Below, in pieces: positions 53,920 to 64,000 of a DNA stretch of 64,000 nucleotides; position 1 is the stretch's first letter; each line of letters starts with the position of its first letter. The notes under the pieces are model-generated. The model made no database searches and was not told where the DNA came from. It worked only from the letters and a program-made list of their open reading frames with translations. This DNA is from an uncultured Candidatus Poseidoniales archaeon (GTDB lineage: Archaea > Thermoplasmatota > Poseidoniia > Poseidoniales > Poseidoniaceae): the NCBI GenBank assembly GCA_905182185.1, contig CAJJAP010000002.1:53158-117157 (forward strand), read 5' to 3'. A program made the translations under genes and the position numbers.

Positions 53920-56142
53920 ATGAGGTCATCAAGCGAGATCAAAATTCTAAGATGGCTAGGACAATTTCCTCCAGCCCTTGAATCTGTTTGGGACGTCACA
54001 AGGGAGATTTCACTTCCAGGAATGGCAGAGGCCCTAGGAGTGGTTCGTTCATCTCTCAACATTCCATTAAAAAGCCTTCAAGAAGATGAATTTGTAATGA
54101 TGAGAACTGCCCATGTGATCGGTGGAGGGTCTCGTAAGCGTTCTGTATTTCATCTCACAATAACTGGGAGAAATCTACTTCAACAACTAATCGATGACGG
54201 ATTGGCTCAATCGCCATTAAAAAAGATTCAAAAAACACAAAAGTCTGGACAAATAATAGGTCCTGCACCTCCACTAAAGCCACTATTTGGCAGAGATGAT
54301 TTGTTGACAATAATAACTGAGGGAATTTCCAATTCCGCCTCACTTGTAATCAGTGGATTACCCGGAATTGGAAAAACATCATTGGCTAGAAAAGCACTTG
54401 ATGAACTGGCACTAAAAGGCTTTGACATACATTGGGCGAGTTCTGGTGAATTTACAGATATTGGTGATTTGTTAACACAATGGGAGATTTCTGTTGATGG
54501 GGTTGAAGTTAGCGATCTCGATGCGGTTATCTCATTATTGGGCAACAAAAAGCGAGTATTATTTATCGATGATATTCATATGATTAATCCGAGGCACATA
54601 GATGCCATTGAAAAGGTATCATGCGCCCTTGGAAACTCGGATGCAAAAATTCTCTTGGCAGGTAGAGAACCGATGCCATTCGGTCATGAATTCACAAAAA
54701 TAAAGATACCATCTTTGCCAATTGTTGATGCTACACATTTACTCGGAGATGAGATTGAACAACAACAAAAAGAGGAGATTGCCAAGAGATTAGGGGGCCA
54801 TCCTCTCGCTTTATTATTGTATGACGAAGAAGCGGGTTTGCCAGAACAGGGTGCGGATGTTCAGCAATATGTTGAGGAAGTTGTTTTAGCACATTTGGAT
54901 GATGAATTACGTGATGATTTAGACCAATTAGTGATTCTTCCTATACCGGTAATGGCGACAAGCGCTCCGAATAGTGAGAGTATTGGATTGTTTGATGAAT
55001 ATGCTCTTTTACGCTGGACTAAGAATGATGAGAAAATGGAAGTGCAACATTTAGTTAGAAATGTGAGGCGTTCATTACTTGATGAAAGGACGCTGATAGA
55101 CTTGCATAAGAAGGCGATTTTACATTGGCAACAGGGCGCTAATAGCGATGAAGAAAAAGTAGTATTATTGTATCATCGAGTCGCTGCAGAAGATGAAAAT
55201 TTGAAGTTTCATTTCGAAAGAGAAGTCGAGGCTTTATTGCCAACTCAAAGTGCAGCGATTTCAGTTGTTTTACAAGAAGCATTGAACATCCATCAAGATG
55301 ATGTTGACTTGCACTATATGGCTGCTCACGTTGCGATTCAGAGAGGTGAGCCCGAGTATGCGGAGAAACATTTACAACATTTGATGGATGATTCAAGGGG
55401 CGCAGAAATCACCCTCGCTATTTCATTACATCAAGGCAGAATATCCGAGGCGGAACAATTGATTAGAGATGGGTTGGAACTGGCCGAGCCAGAACAAAAA
55501 ACCCGCCTCGCCATCGCTGCTGCAAGCCGTTGCTTGGATGATAGAATTGATACAGTATCTAATCCAAATATTACTAAGCAAATCAACCAGTTGTTAAAAC
55601 ATATTACTATGCCTAAACAACCTGAGAAACGTACAGCTGTATTGATTTCAATGTCTATCATAAAGCATTCAGTGGCACTATTGGATTCTAATTTTAAAGA
55701 TGCTAATGAAATCAGAAAAACCCTCTCTGAAATAGGTGGTATTGACAATGGAATACTATTGGCATTAGAAATTAAAGCACAGTTAATCGAGATGAAAAGA
55801 AGCCTAAAAAATCTTGAAAAGGTAATTGAATTAGCCGCTGATGCTATTGAAAAACAACCATCAAGATTACATTCAGATGCCTTGAGAATGAGTATTGTTG
55901 AATCACTAGTAGAACTGGATATGACTCATGCGCAAAATATTTTCAATGATATTTCACCTCCCCAAAAGGGCCATATTATCGCTGCTCAAAAACGTTTGAA
56001 TGCAAGATGGTGGACGATGAAATCTATTCTCAATCCATCGATGACAATAGTTGCTTTGCGTGAAGCGATCTCATTGAATAAATCAACAGGTTGTCATCAT
56101 GCAGCAAAGCAATTAACTGCTAGATTGCACAAATTACTTTGA
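53920..56142 (+). CDS. Winged-helix STAND (AP-ATPase-like) NTPase with helical repeats
   Basis: A 740-residue protein behind a strong GGAGGGAGA ribosome site. Residues 1-95 form a winged helix (SLPGMAEALGVVRSSLNIPLKSLQEDEFV). A linker leads to LFGRDD and a STAND ATPase with P-loop GLPGIGKTS (146-154), Walker B RVLFIDDIH (212-220), sensor-like KILLAGRE and the STAND GHPLALLLY element. The C-terminal half is TPR-like helical repeats (YMAAHVAIQRGEPEYAEKHL). MalT-like regulators and NLR-like immune sensors share this build; a DNA-binding front points to a regulator. No effector domain is seen and the ligand is unknown. Confidence 0.8.
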   Translation: MRSSSEIKILRWLGQFPPALESVWDVTREISLPGMAEALGVVRSSLNIPLKSLQEDEFVMMRTAHVIGGGSRKRSVFHLTITGRNLLQQLIDDGLAQSPLKKIQKTQKSGQIIGPAPPLKPLFGRDDLLTIITEGISNSASLVISGLPGIGKTSLARKALDELALKGFDIHWASSGEFTDIGDLLTQWEISVDGVEVSDLDAVISLLGNKKRVLFIDDIHMINPRHIDAIEKVSCALGNSDAKILLAGREPMPFGHEFTKIKIPSLPIVDATHLLGDEIEQQQKEEIAKRLGGHPLALLLYDEEAGLPEQGADVQQYVEEVVLAHLDDELRDDLDQLVILPIPVMATSAPNSESIGLFDEYALLRWTKNDEKMEVQHLVRNVRRSLLDERTLIDLHKKAILHWQQGANSDEEKVVLLYHRVAAEDENLKFHFEREVEALLPTQSAAISVVLQEALNIHQDDVDLHYMAAHVAIQRGEPEYAEKHLQHLMDDSRGAEITLAISLHQGRISEAEQLIRDGLELAEPEQKTRLAIAAASRCLDDRIDTVSNPNITKQINQLLKHITMPKQPEKRTAVLISMSIIKHSVALLDSNFKDANEIRKTLSEIGGIDNGILLALEIKAQLIEMKRSLKNLEKVIELAADAIEKQPSRLHSDALRMSIVESLVELDMTHAQNIFNDISPPQKGHIIAAQKRLNARWWTMKSILNPSMTIVALREAISLNKSTGCHHAAKQLTARLHKLL

Positions 56143-56376
56143 TTACAATTCTGCACCGAGAAGAGTTTTTGTATCTGCAATTCCTTCTATTGGGCGTATC
56201 TCTTCTACAATACACCGTGTAAGTGAGAATTCATCATCAGATTGGACTCGGGCAATGATGTCATATTCACCGAATAACATCCAGCGAGAAGTAACTAATT
56301 CGATTCCATCGAGTTTATCTCGAACATCTTGCTCTTTTCCAGGTATAGTCGTAATCAATACAAATCCAATAGCCAT
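56143..56376 (-). CDS. Stand-alone Lrp/AsnC ligand-binding (RAM) domain protein
   Basis: A 77-residue protein with only the C-terminal sensor domain of Lrp/AsnC regulators (GFVLITTIPGKEQDVRDKL, GEYDIIARVQSDDEFSL, IEGIADTKTLLGAEL). Without a helix-turn-helix it cannot bind DNA alone; such proteins form oligomers with full regulators or act as small-molecule sensors. It lies ten bp downstream of a paralogue and converges with the STAND gene. Confidence 0.82.
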   Translation of the reverse strand: MAIGFVLITTIPGKEQDVRDKLDGIELVTSRWMLFGEYDIIARVQSDDEFSLTRCIVEEIRPIEGIADTKTLLGAEL

Positions 56377-56385
56377 AATATCACC

Positions 56386-56619
56386 TCAGTTCTCCACTGC
56401 AATCAAAGTTTGAGTCTCTCGAACACCTTTGATTTGACGGAATTCTCCCATCAACATTGAAGTGAGTGTTTTTGCAGAATCAGCAGAGACGCGAACCAGC
56501 ATGTCAAACTCTCCATAGAGTGCATGAACCTCTGCAACATTGGCATGATTGGTAAGTGCGAGATATACTTCTCTCTCGCACGATGGCTCGGTCTTGAACA
56601 GAACAAATGCTTCGGGCAC
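56386..56619 (-). CDS. Second stand-alone RAM domain protein
   Basis: A 77-residue paralogue with a GTG start and an AT-rich box about 26 nt upstream. Conserved parts are AFVLFKTEPSCEREVYLAL, YGEFDMLVRVSADSAKTL and IKGVRETQTLIAVEN. The pair is in one operon and may form a mixed oligomer. Confidence 0.8.
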   Translation of the reverse strand: MPEAFVLFKTEPSCEREVYLALTNHANVAEVHALYGEFDMLVRVSADSAKTLTSMLMGEFRQIKGVRETQTLIAVEN

Positions 56620-56685
56620 AAATCTTCCACCAACAGCGGGGTTTTATCAATTGCTCTTTGTTGAATTGTAACTTTGTGTGATTAT

Positions 56686-56693
56686 TTTTATAT
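56686..56693 (+). promoter_or_regulatory. TATA box of the giant beta-helix protein
   Basis: TTTTTATA lies about 50 nt before the ATG at 56739, predicting a leader of roughly 24 nt. Confidence 0.35.
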
Positions 56694-56738
56694 CAACTAA
56701 GGGAACTATTGAAATGCTATTTCATCCGGACTAGTAGC

Positions 56739-59700
56739 ATGTTACATGCAAGTCGGGCTCAGAGTATCGTTTTTGCAGTGTTATTGATGTTGTTAGCCAC
56801 CCCATTTTCATCGATGATTAACAGCACTGATGATTCCCAATCCAATTTTACCGAGCAGTCTTCTGAGCAGGTTTCTGCTAGGGCTCAAACCACTTGGTCC
56901 GGAACTCAAACATTGACTTCATCATACACAATTTCAATACAAGATGAATTGATTATCAGTCCATGTACGATAGTTAAGATGGATGAAAATGTTCGTATTT
57001 ATGTGGATGGCCGTTTAACCATAGAAGGGACAAATGTGTGCCCTGTTACAATGTCGGCTAACAGTTTAGGTGATCACGAAGGGATCCAATTCAACAGTAG
57101 TTCGACAGGTAGAGGCTCGGTTATTGATAATTTAACCATTGAAGATGCATTGTATGGAATCACTATGTTCGGTGGAGATCCAATCATTCATAATTTGACA
57201 ATAGTCAATCCCGATAGAGTCGGAATTGACATGTTCAGTAATTCAGCACCTCAAATTTATGACTTATTTATTAATCAGGCAGGAAGAGACTTGCCATGGC
57301 AAAGCGATTGGAGATTTGGTTTGGGAGTTTCAGTTGGTGCAGGTTCGACTCCGATTATAATCGGAGCCCACTTCAGTGACATTCTAACAAGAGGAATCAA
57401 TGTATGGGGCGCAGCAGGTGGAATCTTTAGAAATATCACAATGGATAATGTTTCAGGTTCAAGTTGGGTGATGGCCGCTGGAGTGTGGGTCGAGGATAGT
57501 GTGCCTCTGTTAACCGATATTGCAATCGACAAGTCCGATAATGGAATTGTCATTAGGCATGTGGATGATAATGGTAATACTAGAGCTGTTGTAAAGAGGG
57601 CAGACATCTCTAATTCCATGTACAGGGGAGTATATGTGGATAAACAAAACCATACTAATTTCACAAATTATGAAACTGCAGATTTTACAGATTTAACAGT
57701 TACTGGAACTGGAGGACCTGGCGCATTGACCGGCAATATTGCTTATGCTGCGATAGAGGTTAACGCTACAGGTGCATGGTTTGAGAATACATTGGTAGAC
57801 CAATCTACATCTGTAGGTGTTCGCTTATATTTCGTTGACTCTTCAACAACATTCCGAGATTTAGTAATTCGTGATTCTGGGGATACGGGTCAAGGACCGC
57901 ATGATTCGGGCCTCGCAATACGTTCTTCATATTTCGCTCCCAACTTTGATGGCTTGGAGATTTCAGGTTCATCAGGTTCTGCAATATATTCTAGTTCAGG
58001 TGGTGCAATGCAAGGAAGTGACTGGTATTTGCACAACAATTCAAAGCAAGGTTTGTACATAGATTCTGCAACAGTGGTAGTTGAAGATATTATCACTGAA
58101 AACAATTCATATGCAGGCGTACATGTACATGATTCTCGCTATGTAACTTTACAGAATGTAACAAGTCAATTCAATGGGATCGCAGGAAGTTCCAGCAATC
58201 CTCAACAAACTGCAGGTTTAGTATTCACAAAAGCCAATGATATTGAATCAGTTTCAGGTGATGTGCGCTGTAGGGATTGTGATTCCTCTAATAATCAAGG
58301 CTCGGGAATCCATGTAGAAGATTCAGTAGACCTTTGGCTTGAAAACATCAATGTATTCGATAATAACGAGTCATATGACCCAGTATTCATTGACAATGGG
58401 GGATTAACAATAGGTCAGCAAGGTGGACAATTCCATCTTATAAATATTCAAATTGATACAGAACGAATTGGTCTTCAAAGCGGCCCTGCTCTGTATATTG
58501 AGCAAGCGGCAGGTGAGATAGACATGCTTTCAATGAGTGGAAATCACACTGGAATCTATTGGAACGCCGACCATAATGGTAATCGTCTATCAAGTCTTAG
58601 TCGAAGTTATTTCTCAGGTTCAGGTTGTTTGGATTTGAGTGATCATCCGAGCCTTTCCGGAATTGGTAATGTCATAACAAACGATTGTACAGGCTCGATA
58701 ACAATGACCAATTCACAAGTAAATTGGTCTGGATTATCTGATTCTGCGGGTACAACAATTCTAAATTTGGATGCAAATTCAGATATGCATTTACACCAAC
58801 CGAGTAATGTTGCAATAGCACAAGCAGTAATGGCTACTGGAGCAACAATTGACGAAGCATGGGACATGACTATTTGGGTATTAAACAATAATTCCAATGG
58901 TATTCCAAATGCATATGTAAATCTAACATTTGACCAATTTGAACCTTCAATCGATGAATATACAAATGATTTAGGGAATCTTTTCTTACCTGATTTCATT
59001 AGCCGACGTTGGTCAGATGTTGGAGTCAGCGCAGCAACAGTAGTGACCATAGAATGTGCTTATGATAGCATTAGTAATAGCACAAGTGTGACTTTAGATA
59101 GCGATAAAATAGCACCATGCATGCTTCCATTGGATAATCAAGCGCCATTCTTAATTTGGTCTACTCCAGAGGATAGTTCTGTTTATCCTTCACAAGGCGA
59201 GGTTTTGTTTAACGCTTCAGATTCATGGGATCTCGATGATGATGAACTTACTTTCTCATGGACAAGTGACCTAGATGGAGATGTTTTGGCATCATGCACA
59301 GGGCCGGGCAATCCTTTCAATCCTAACAAGGGATTTGCATTCACTGCAAATTCTAACGGTGCCTGGGGCTGCAGTCTCTCAGATGGCATTCACACTATTA
59401 CTTTGGAAATATGCGATGACGCTGGCCATTGTGTAAGTGAACAGAGAGTAATTGAATTATCTAATCAAGCACCAGTCATTGTCTTTGATGTCACACCTGC
59501 AATGACGCCATGGTCTGAACTTGTCATTCCTCGAACCCAACATGTTCGTCTTCAACCTCACGGAACTTTTGATCCAGAAGGCGATTCGCTGATTTGTTGG
59601 ATTGAGCGTTCGTATCAAAATGATGGCGTAGGCCAACAAAGCGGTTGTCCTACAGAGGTTTGGATAAACTTTTCAATGGCTGAAACAGTTCCTTCAACTT

Positions 59701-61665
59701 TTAACTTGGAAATCTACGCCTATGATGGTATTAACACCCCTCCATCTGAGTACATTATTCCAGTAGAATTGTACAATGAAGTTCCAGAACCTGAGTTCAC
59801 ATTAACTCGTCTTGGAAATGCCAGTGAAGATGAAGTCACACTCGATGGTACTGCTACCATCGACCCAGAAGGTGACACCCTCGAAATCGAATACTGGTCG
59901 AGCCTTGACGGGCAACTGTCATGGAATAATACTGAGGCAGGTAAAGTTTGGACCGGTTATCCTTTCACGAGGAGTCCACTCTATAGAAATGAGAGTTGTC
60001 GACGACCGTCCTGAACATCTCAATTCCACACGAGAGTTTCTTCTAGTGCTTGTTGCCTGTTGATAACTCACTTCCACGCTTGCGACGATTATCGATACGC
60101 CGCTCGATTCGCAAACATATGATTCCTCTGAACTGATTTGGTTTTCTGCAAATGGTTCTGGTGATTTCGACTCATGGTGTGGTACTTTCCCAGATGGTGA
60201 TTGGCATTGTGCTGATAATCAGCCTGCAGCAGGTTCAGAATTCCTAGTTGTTACATGGGAGAGCGATATCGATGGAAGACTCACTCCTGAAGGTGAAGAT
60301 TGGTTGATATTTGATGGACGATTAAGTGCAGCAACGCACAATATTACCTTGAGCATAGATGATGGAATACATTCTCCACAACTAATGACAATAGTTGTTG
60401 AAGTCACCCAATCAGCACCTGTACTAGGCTTGGTCACTCCAAGTGATGGAGATATGCTAAAGTCATCTCAAGTTGTCAATTGGGATGCTAAACAATCAGT
60501 AGATTATGATGGAGATGAGTTCGTCATGTCGGTTCGCAGTAATTTGCTTGATGACCCGATTCTAGAAGATGTAGATCCATTTGTAACTCATTCCACCATG
60601 CTTCCATTTGGAACTCATACGATAGAGATTACATTAACCGATTCCACCAATAAAGTAAGAACTGATTTTATCACTTTGACAGTAAATCAATCAGACCCAC
60701 AAGCCGTACTGATTAGCCCTGAAAATAGATTGTCAATCGCTGCAGGTGATTCAATTTTATTAGAGGAAGAATCAACCGATGCAGATGATGATATGGTCAC
60801 TCGTGAATGGAGATATTGGGCTCCTGGTGCAACTTGGCCAGAGGTAATTTCCACCAATTCATTAGACACTTATTCCCTACCACCGGGAGAGTATCATCTA
60901 TCACTCTATGTTGAAGATTCTAGAGGCGGATGGGATGAGATACACGTAAATGTCACCATACAGTCCAGTTTGCCAAAATTAGATGCTAATTCTTTGATAA
61001 TAACGCCTGCATCATTAACGGCTGGAGTTAAAACCCAATTTAGTATTTCAATCGTAATGTTAGATGAAGACGGAACAACTGATAATGTCAGAGCAACATT
61101 GACTCATGGAATACAATTTTGGGATATCAATATGTCATATTCTGGAGCTGATAATATCTGGATTGGTACAGTTGAACTTACAGCAAATGAGGTCGGTAGG
61201 CCTAATTTGAAGATAATTGCCACCGATGGTGATAGCGTGAATGCGGCGGTTGATGTAGTCTCTAAAACTCTAGTAGTCAATGAAGGACAAGAAGATGATA
61301 GAGTGATGGCATTTGTAATAGCAGCAACCTCTTTGTTAGCTGTCTTTGGATTAATTGGCTTCATAGTGAGTTCACGTCGTAAGAAGATTGCAGAATTGGA
61401 CATGATCGAATCATGGGATGCCTTTGGCAAAAATAAGAAAACCACTTCTACACAATCTGATGCTGGAAAAGCAGTAACTGAATTGGAAAGCGGATTAACT
61501 GATAGTGCGGATGAAGTTGAAGCAGAATCTGCAGCAATTCCAGACATTGAAGAAGCCATGCTTGAACAGGAACCAAAACCAAAGGTTGAACTTGATTGGG
61601 ACAATATCGGAAAACTATCTGCAAATACCATGGTATGCTTTTTTGAAAACCGGTACAAACTATAA
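56739..61665 (+). CDS. Giant surface protein: right-handed beta-helix plus Ig/PKD-like repeats (frameshifted)
   Basis: The ATG at 56739 begins the signal peptide (AQSIVFAVLLMLLATPFSS). The first 600 residues are parallel beta-helix repeats (IDNLTIEDALYGITMFGGDPIIHNLTIVN), and the rest are Ig/PKD-like repeats with DPEGDSL or DYDGDEF motifs. A C-terminal membrane helix (MAFVIAATSLLAVFGLIGFIVSS) precedes a cytoplasmic tail ending in VELDWDN. The frame breaks near 59968 and again between about 60030 and 60080; from 60067 on, the frame encoding TIIDTPLDSQTYDSSELIWFSANG stays open to 61665. Full length would be about 1,640 residues. It is probably a surface adhesin or glycan-binding protein. Confidence 0.75.
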
Positions 61666-61680
61666 TAGTAATATTGGAAT
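61607..61680 (+). repeat. Imperfect direct repeat, copy 1 (promoter module)
   Basis: Shares ACTATCTGCA-A/T-ATACCATGGT, then TGAAAAC, AACTATAATA and TTGGAAT in the same order with 62151-62233. It covers the end of the giant surface gene and the TATA box of the next gene. Confidence 0.55.
61661..61667 (+). promoter_or_regulatory. TATA box of the first small membrane gene
   Basis: TATAATA is centred exactly 26 nt before the ATG at 61690, as for a leaderless gene. Confidence 0.55.
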
Positions 61681-61689
61681 ATTTGTATC

Positions 61690-62124
61690 ATGGACAAACA
61701 AGAATCCAACGTCCAAGATGAGGACAAAATTCACAAGCAGCATAATTCGATTGGATTCTCCCTAATACTAATCGCAGCTTGTATTTTTATATTTGGTTTA
61801 ATGTCTGTTAGTGGCTGGGAAATAGTAATTGTGATTAGCTTTTCTGGTTTCTTTTTTGTTCTAGGTGCCTTGGTTTTAGCGATTGGAAATACACTCGATT
61901 ATTTACGGGAAGATCCCAGTCAACCCTTATTATCAAAACGCTCTCAATTGTTAGTGGCATTCATTGTAGTTTCATTTGCGATTTTGTGGACGAATATGAA
62001 GTCAATACCATTCATAGCGAACGGGAATGGTGGCTTTTTTGAAGTACTGATAATAGTATTCGTAAGCGCAATTTTAATGGGTGAATTTGGGTTGTGGGTT
62101 ATTGAAAAAATCAGCAAGAAATAA
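61690..62124 (+). CDS. Four-helix small membrane protein
   Basis: A 144-residue product with a hydrophilic, charged N-terminus and four likely helices (FSLILIAACIFIFGLMSV, VIVISFSGFFFVLGALVLAI, LLVAFIVVSFAILW, VLIIVFVSAILMGEFGLW). Family not recognised. It is flanked by the direct repeat. Confidence 0.55.
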   Translation: MDKQESNVQDEDKIHKQHNSIGFSLILIAACIFIFGLMSVSGWEIVIVISFSGFFFVLGALVLAIGNTLDYLREDPSQPLLSKRSQLLVAFIVVSFAILWTNMKSIPFIANGNGGFFEVLIIVFVSAILMGEFGLWVIEKISKK

Positions 62125-62150
62125 TTATCACTTTAAGAAAAATGCTCGTA

Positions 62151-62233
62151 CCGGAATACTATCTGCATATACCATGGTGCGAGGCAAATTAATGAAAACG
62201 GAAGCAACTATAATACAATCAAGAACTTGGAAT
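62151..62233 (+). repeat. Imperfect direct repeat, copy 2 (promoter module)
   Basis: Second copy of the module at 61607-61680, about 540 bp downstream, lying before the GTG-started gene at 62238. The repeat may be a duplicated promoter carried along with a small membrane gene. Confidence 0.55.
62209..62215 (+). promoter_or_regulatory. TATA box of the second small membrane gene
   Basis: TATAATA is centred exactly 26 nt before the GTG at 62238, which supports GTG as the start. Confidence 0.55.
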
Positions 62234-62237
62234 TAAT

Positions 62238-62567
62238 GTGGAAGAAACAATAGCGAATGAAGAGGGTGCCCAGCCACAAGAGGAATCCCGAGGCAGTTTC
62301 TTATCCGGTTCAGGCATTGCGTGGCTGGCTGGATTACTGCTAATGGGCATTGGTTTTACGGTTCCTCTTGACCAGGTTGGGTTTTGGAATGTCGTGTTGA
62401 TTGCTCTCGGCTTGCCTGTTGCTGCTGGCTCTTTGGCGCTTAAATGGAAACGAAGTGGAAAGGTAGCGATGGCTAATGGTGCCATGACGATCTTAGTAAT
62501 CGGATGCATTGTTGCTGTCGGAGTTACAATTTGGTTTGTGTCATTATTGAACAGTCTTGGTAATTAG
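62238..62567 (+). CDS. Three-helix small membrane protein
   Basis: A 109-residue product from a GTG start fixed by the TATA position. An acidic N-terminus is followed by three hydrophobic segments (IAWLAGLLLMGIGFTV, WNVVLIALGLPVAAGSLAL, MTILVIGCIVAVGVTIWFVSLL). No family recognised; it is not clearly a paralogue of the gene before it although both have a charged N-terminus and the same promoter module. Confidence 0.6.
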   Translation: MEETIANEEGAQPQEESRGSFLSGSGIAWLAGLLLMGIGFTVPLDQVGFWNVVLIALGLPVAAGSLALKWKRSGKVAMANGAMTILVIGCIVAVGVTIWFVSLLNSLGN

Positions 62568-62607
62568 AGAATTAGAATATTTACCGAAAAATGTACAGAA
62601 TACGAAC

Positions 62608-63865
62608 TCACAATAGTGAGCGATAAATCATCTCATAATCGGCCGCATTATGTTCATATGTGTATTTGGATAAAACACGCTCTCGTCCAAGTTCTGCCTG
62701 CTTAACTCGGCCTTCAGGATCATCTAAGGAAGCATTAACAGCCCGTGCTAAATCACTTGGATTGCCGCATTCAAATAATCTCCCTACAGTTTCATCGATC
62801 ATCTCAGTTAGCGGTGCTTGGTTAACGGTCACAACAGGTGTTCCACTGGCCAATGATTCAAGAGGAATCAATCCCTGACCTTCATAATAACTTGGATAAA
62901 CAACTAAATCAGCACTTCTGAAATGTTGTGCAAGGTTCTCAAATGACATTCCCCCTTTGATGAAAACAGCATGACCAACACCTAGTTTTTTGGCTTGCTT
63001 AAGCAGTGTTTTTCTCATATGTCCTCTTCCGATAATACACAGTCTCGCACCTGGGTGTTTTGCAAGTATTTCTGGCATTGAGCGCAATAATGTAAGATGC
63101 CCTTTTCGGGCAACTAGGCGGCCTACTGCCAATAATAGTGGAGTGGTATTACTCGGTCTTCCGGACAGAGAGTCTTCGTCCGCTGCATCGTATTCATGGC
63201 GTAATTTTTCATGGGCTAATTGCTCATCTTCATCATCATGGTTTAGTGGCCTAAACACAAGGTGATCAACACCATAAAGAATTGTTTCACAACGCCAATT
63301 CTTTCGGATTATACCAGCGCTTGAATTCTTCTTTAGTCGAATTACTTATTGCAACAGATACTGATGATTCAAGAATTCCAGCCTTTTCATATCTGGCATA
63401 CCAAGACCCGGTTGTTAGTATTGCCAAGTCGTTTGGATTCTTCCAAGTCGCCGCCTCGCGATGCTTTGCAGCAAGTTTCATTCCTTCTTTTTCACCGATC
63501 CATGAACCGTTTAATGCAGAAACTACTGGTGCAATATTGTTTTCAACAAACCTGTATTCCTTTCTTGTCCAAGAAACAAGCGGAAGCAATGTGTGTACAA
63601 TATCGACCTTCTCTATTTTGTTTAAACGAGTTAATGCTTTTAGTGCGTGCTTTCCATAAGAACGAGTAAATGCCATTGGTAACTTTAACCAAGGCACTTC
63701 AATTATTGCAACTCCTTGCTGAGCGGGTGCAATACCACTATGTTTTCTTGTAATGATTGTAATTTGATGCCCTAATGATGCTAAATGTCCAGCGAGATGG
63801 AATACTACAGAGCCAATACCTCCCCATCTGGGAGGGTATTCACCTGATATCATCGCTATGTGCAT
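62608..63865 (-). CDS. Glycosyltransferase family 4 protein (one frameshift)
   Basis: Two ORFs form one GT-B protein of about 419 residues if one T near 63297-63299 is removed, giving NPKEWRCETILYGVDHLVFRPL. The N-terminal domain starts MHIAMISGEYPPRWGGIGSVVFHLAG; the donor domain has LLLAVGRLVARKGHLTLL, RLCIIGRGHMRKTL and the conserved YPSYYEGQGLIPLESLASGTPVV. A GTG four codons upstream of the ATG at 63865 is possible. It probably builds surface glycans together with the other two transferases of the window. Confidence 0.82.
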
Positions 63866-63972
63866 CAACCCTTCCACAATTGTTTAGCGTTTCAATATCA
63901 CCTATCCAAAATTGCATATGTAGCATATTATCCCTCCAATGCCTTCAAGGGGTTTACTATTGTGGGCAGTAT

Positions 63973-64000
63973 ATGAGCGAAGTTCTTCCAGTGACCGTAA
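63973..64000 (+). CDS. Start of a gene cut by the window end
   Basis: ATG at 63973 opens a frame MSEVLPVTV that runs out of the window. It is divergent from the glycosyltransferase, and too short to identify. Confidence 0.25.

Overview
The window looks like a piece of a low-GC planktonic euryarchaeal genome, most likely Marine Group II (Candidatus Poseidoniales). The archaeal markers are a RIO1 kinase, a Dim2/Krr1-like KH protein, archaeal ribosomal protein S2, the wybutosine enzymes Taw1 and Taw2, archaeal-type winged-helix regulators, and TATA boxes about 26 nt upstream of start codons (leaderless genes). They are mixed with bacterial-type genes (UvrC, GpmA, PiT/DUF47, GDP-mannose dehydratase, FkbM methyltransferase, DUF1499, DUF2237) and several very large secreted proteins held by one C-terminal membrane helix with acidic or zinc-ribbon cytoplasmic tails. 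The lineage is inferred from gene content only.

Layout. 0-8 kb: RIO1 and KH ribosome-biogenesis genes tail to tail, two large surface proteins, a lipoprotein, and a Cas4-like nuclease interrupted by four membrane helices. 8-16.8 kb: S2, FkbM methyltransferase, tRNA-dihydrouridine synthase, three winged-helix regulators, a glycosyltransferase and a fused 3-hydroxyacyl-CoA dehydrogenase/enoyl-CoA hydratase. 16.8-18.2 kb: a tightly coupled leaderless operon of E1/ThiF-like protein, JAMM metalloprotease and a 78-residue protein. 18.2-22.4 kb: glycosyltransferase, gmd, a GST gene interrupted by an amber codon, and taw1. 22.5-26.2 kb: phosphate locus (DUF47, PiT transporter, divergent AbrB-PhoU regulator sharing a dyad operator) and small paralogous peptides. 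26.2-30 kb: one badly broken propeller/thrombospondin-3 surface gene flanked by related 46-bp repeats. 30-35.8 kb: a MacB-like ABC operon whose permease carries pentapeptide repeats. 36.2-39.1 kb: an AT-rich island of small membrane or amphipathic proteins around a HEPN-like protein. 39-48.9 kb: metabolic and small-domain genes including a second JAMM protein, an S15 peptidase, a thioredoxin-like protein, a membrane cyclophilin and taw2. 49-64 kb: two giant surface proteins, uvrC, a winged-helix STAND ATPase, two RAM-only proteins, a duplicated leaderless promoter module with two small membrane proteins, and a glycosyltransferase.

Quality. At least eight otherwise intact genes are split by a shift of the same sense: the downstream frame is always displaced by +1, as if one base had been inserted, often in a homopolymer. 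This looks like residual insertion-type sequencing error more than biology, so these genes are annotated as single frameshifted genes. The 26-30 kb gene has many more breaks and an in-frame stop and may be a real pseudogene.

Candidates for something new: the E1/JAMM/ORF78 operon together with the second JAMM protein; the small-gene HEPN island; the membrane-embedded Cas4-like nuclease; the dyad-controlled leaderless phosphate regulon; and the pentapeptide-containing ABC permease. All functions are inferred from motifs read by eye; no database search was possible.
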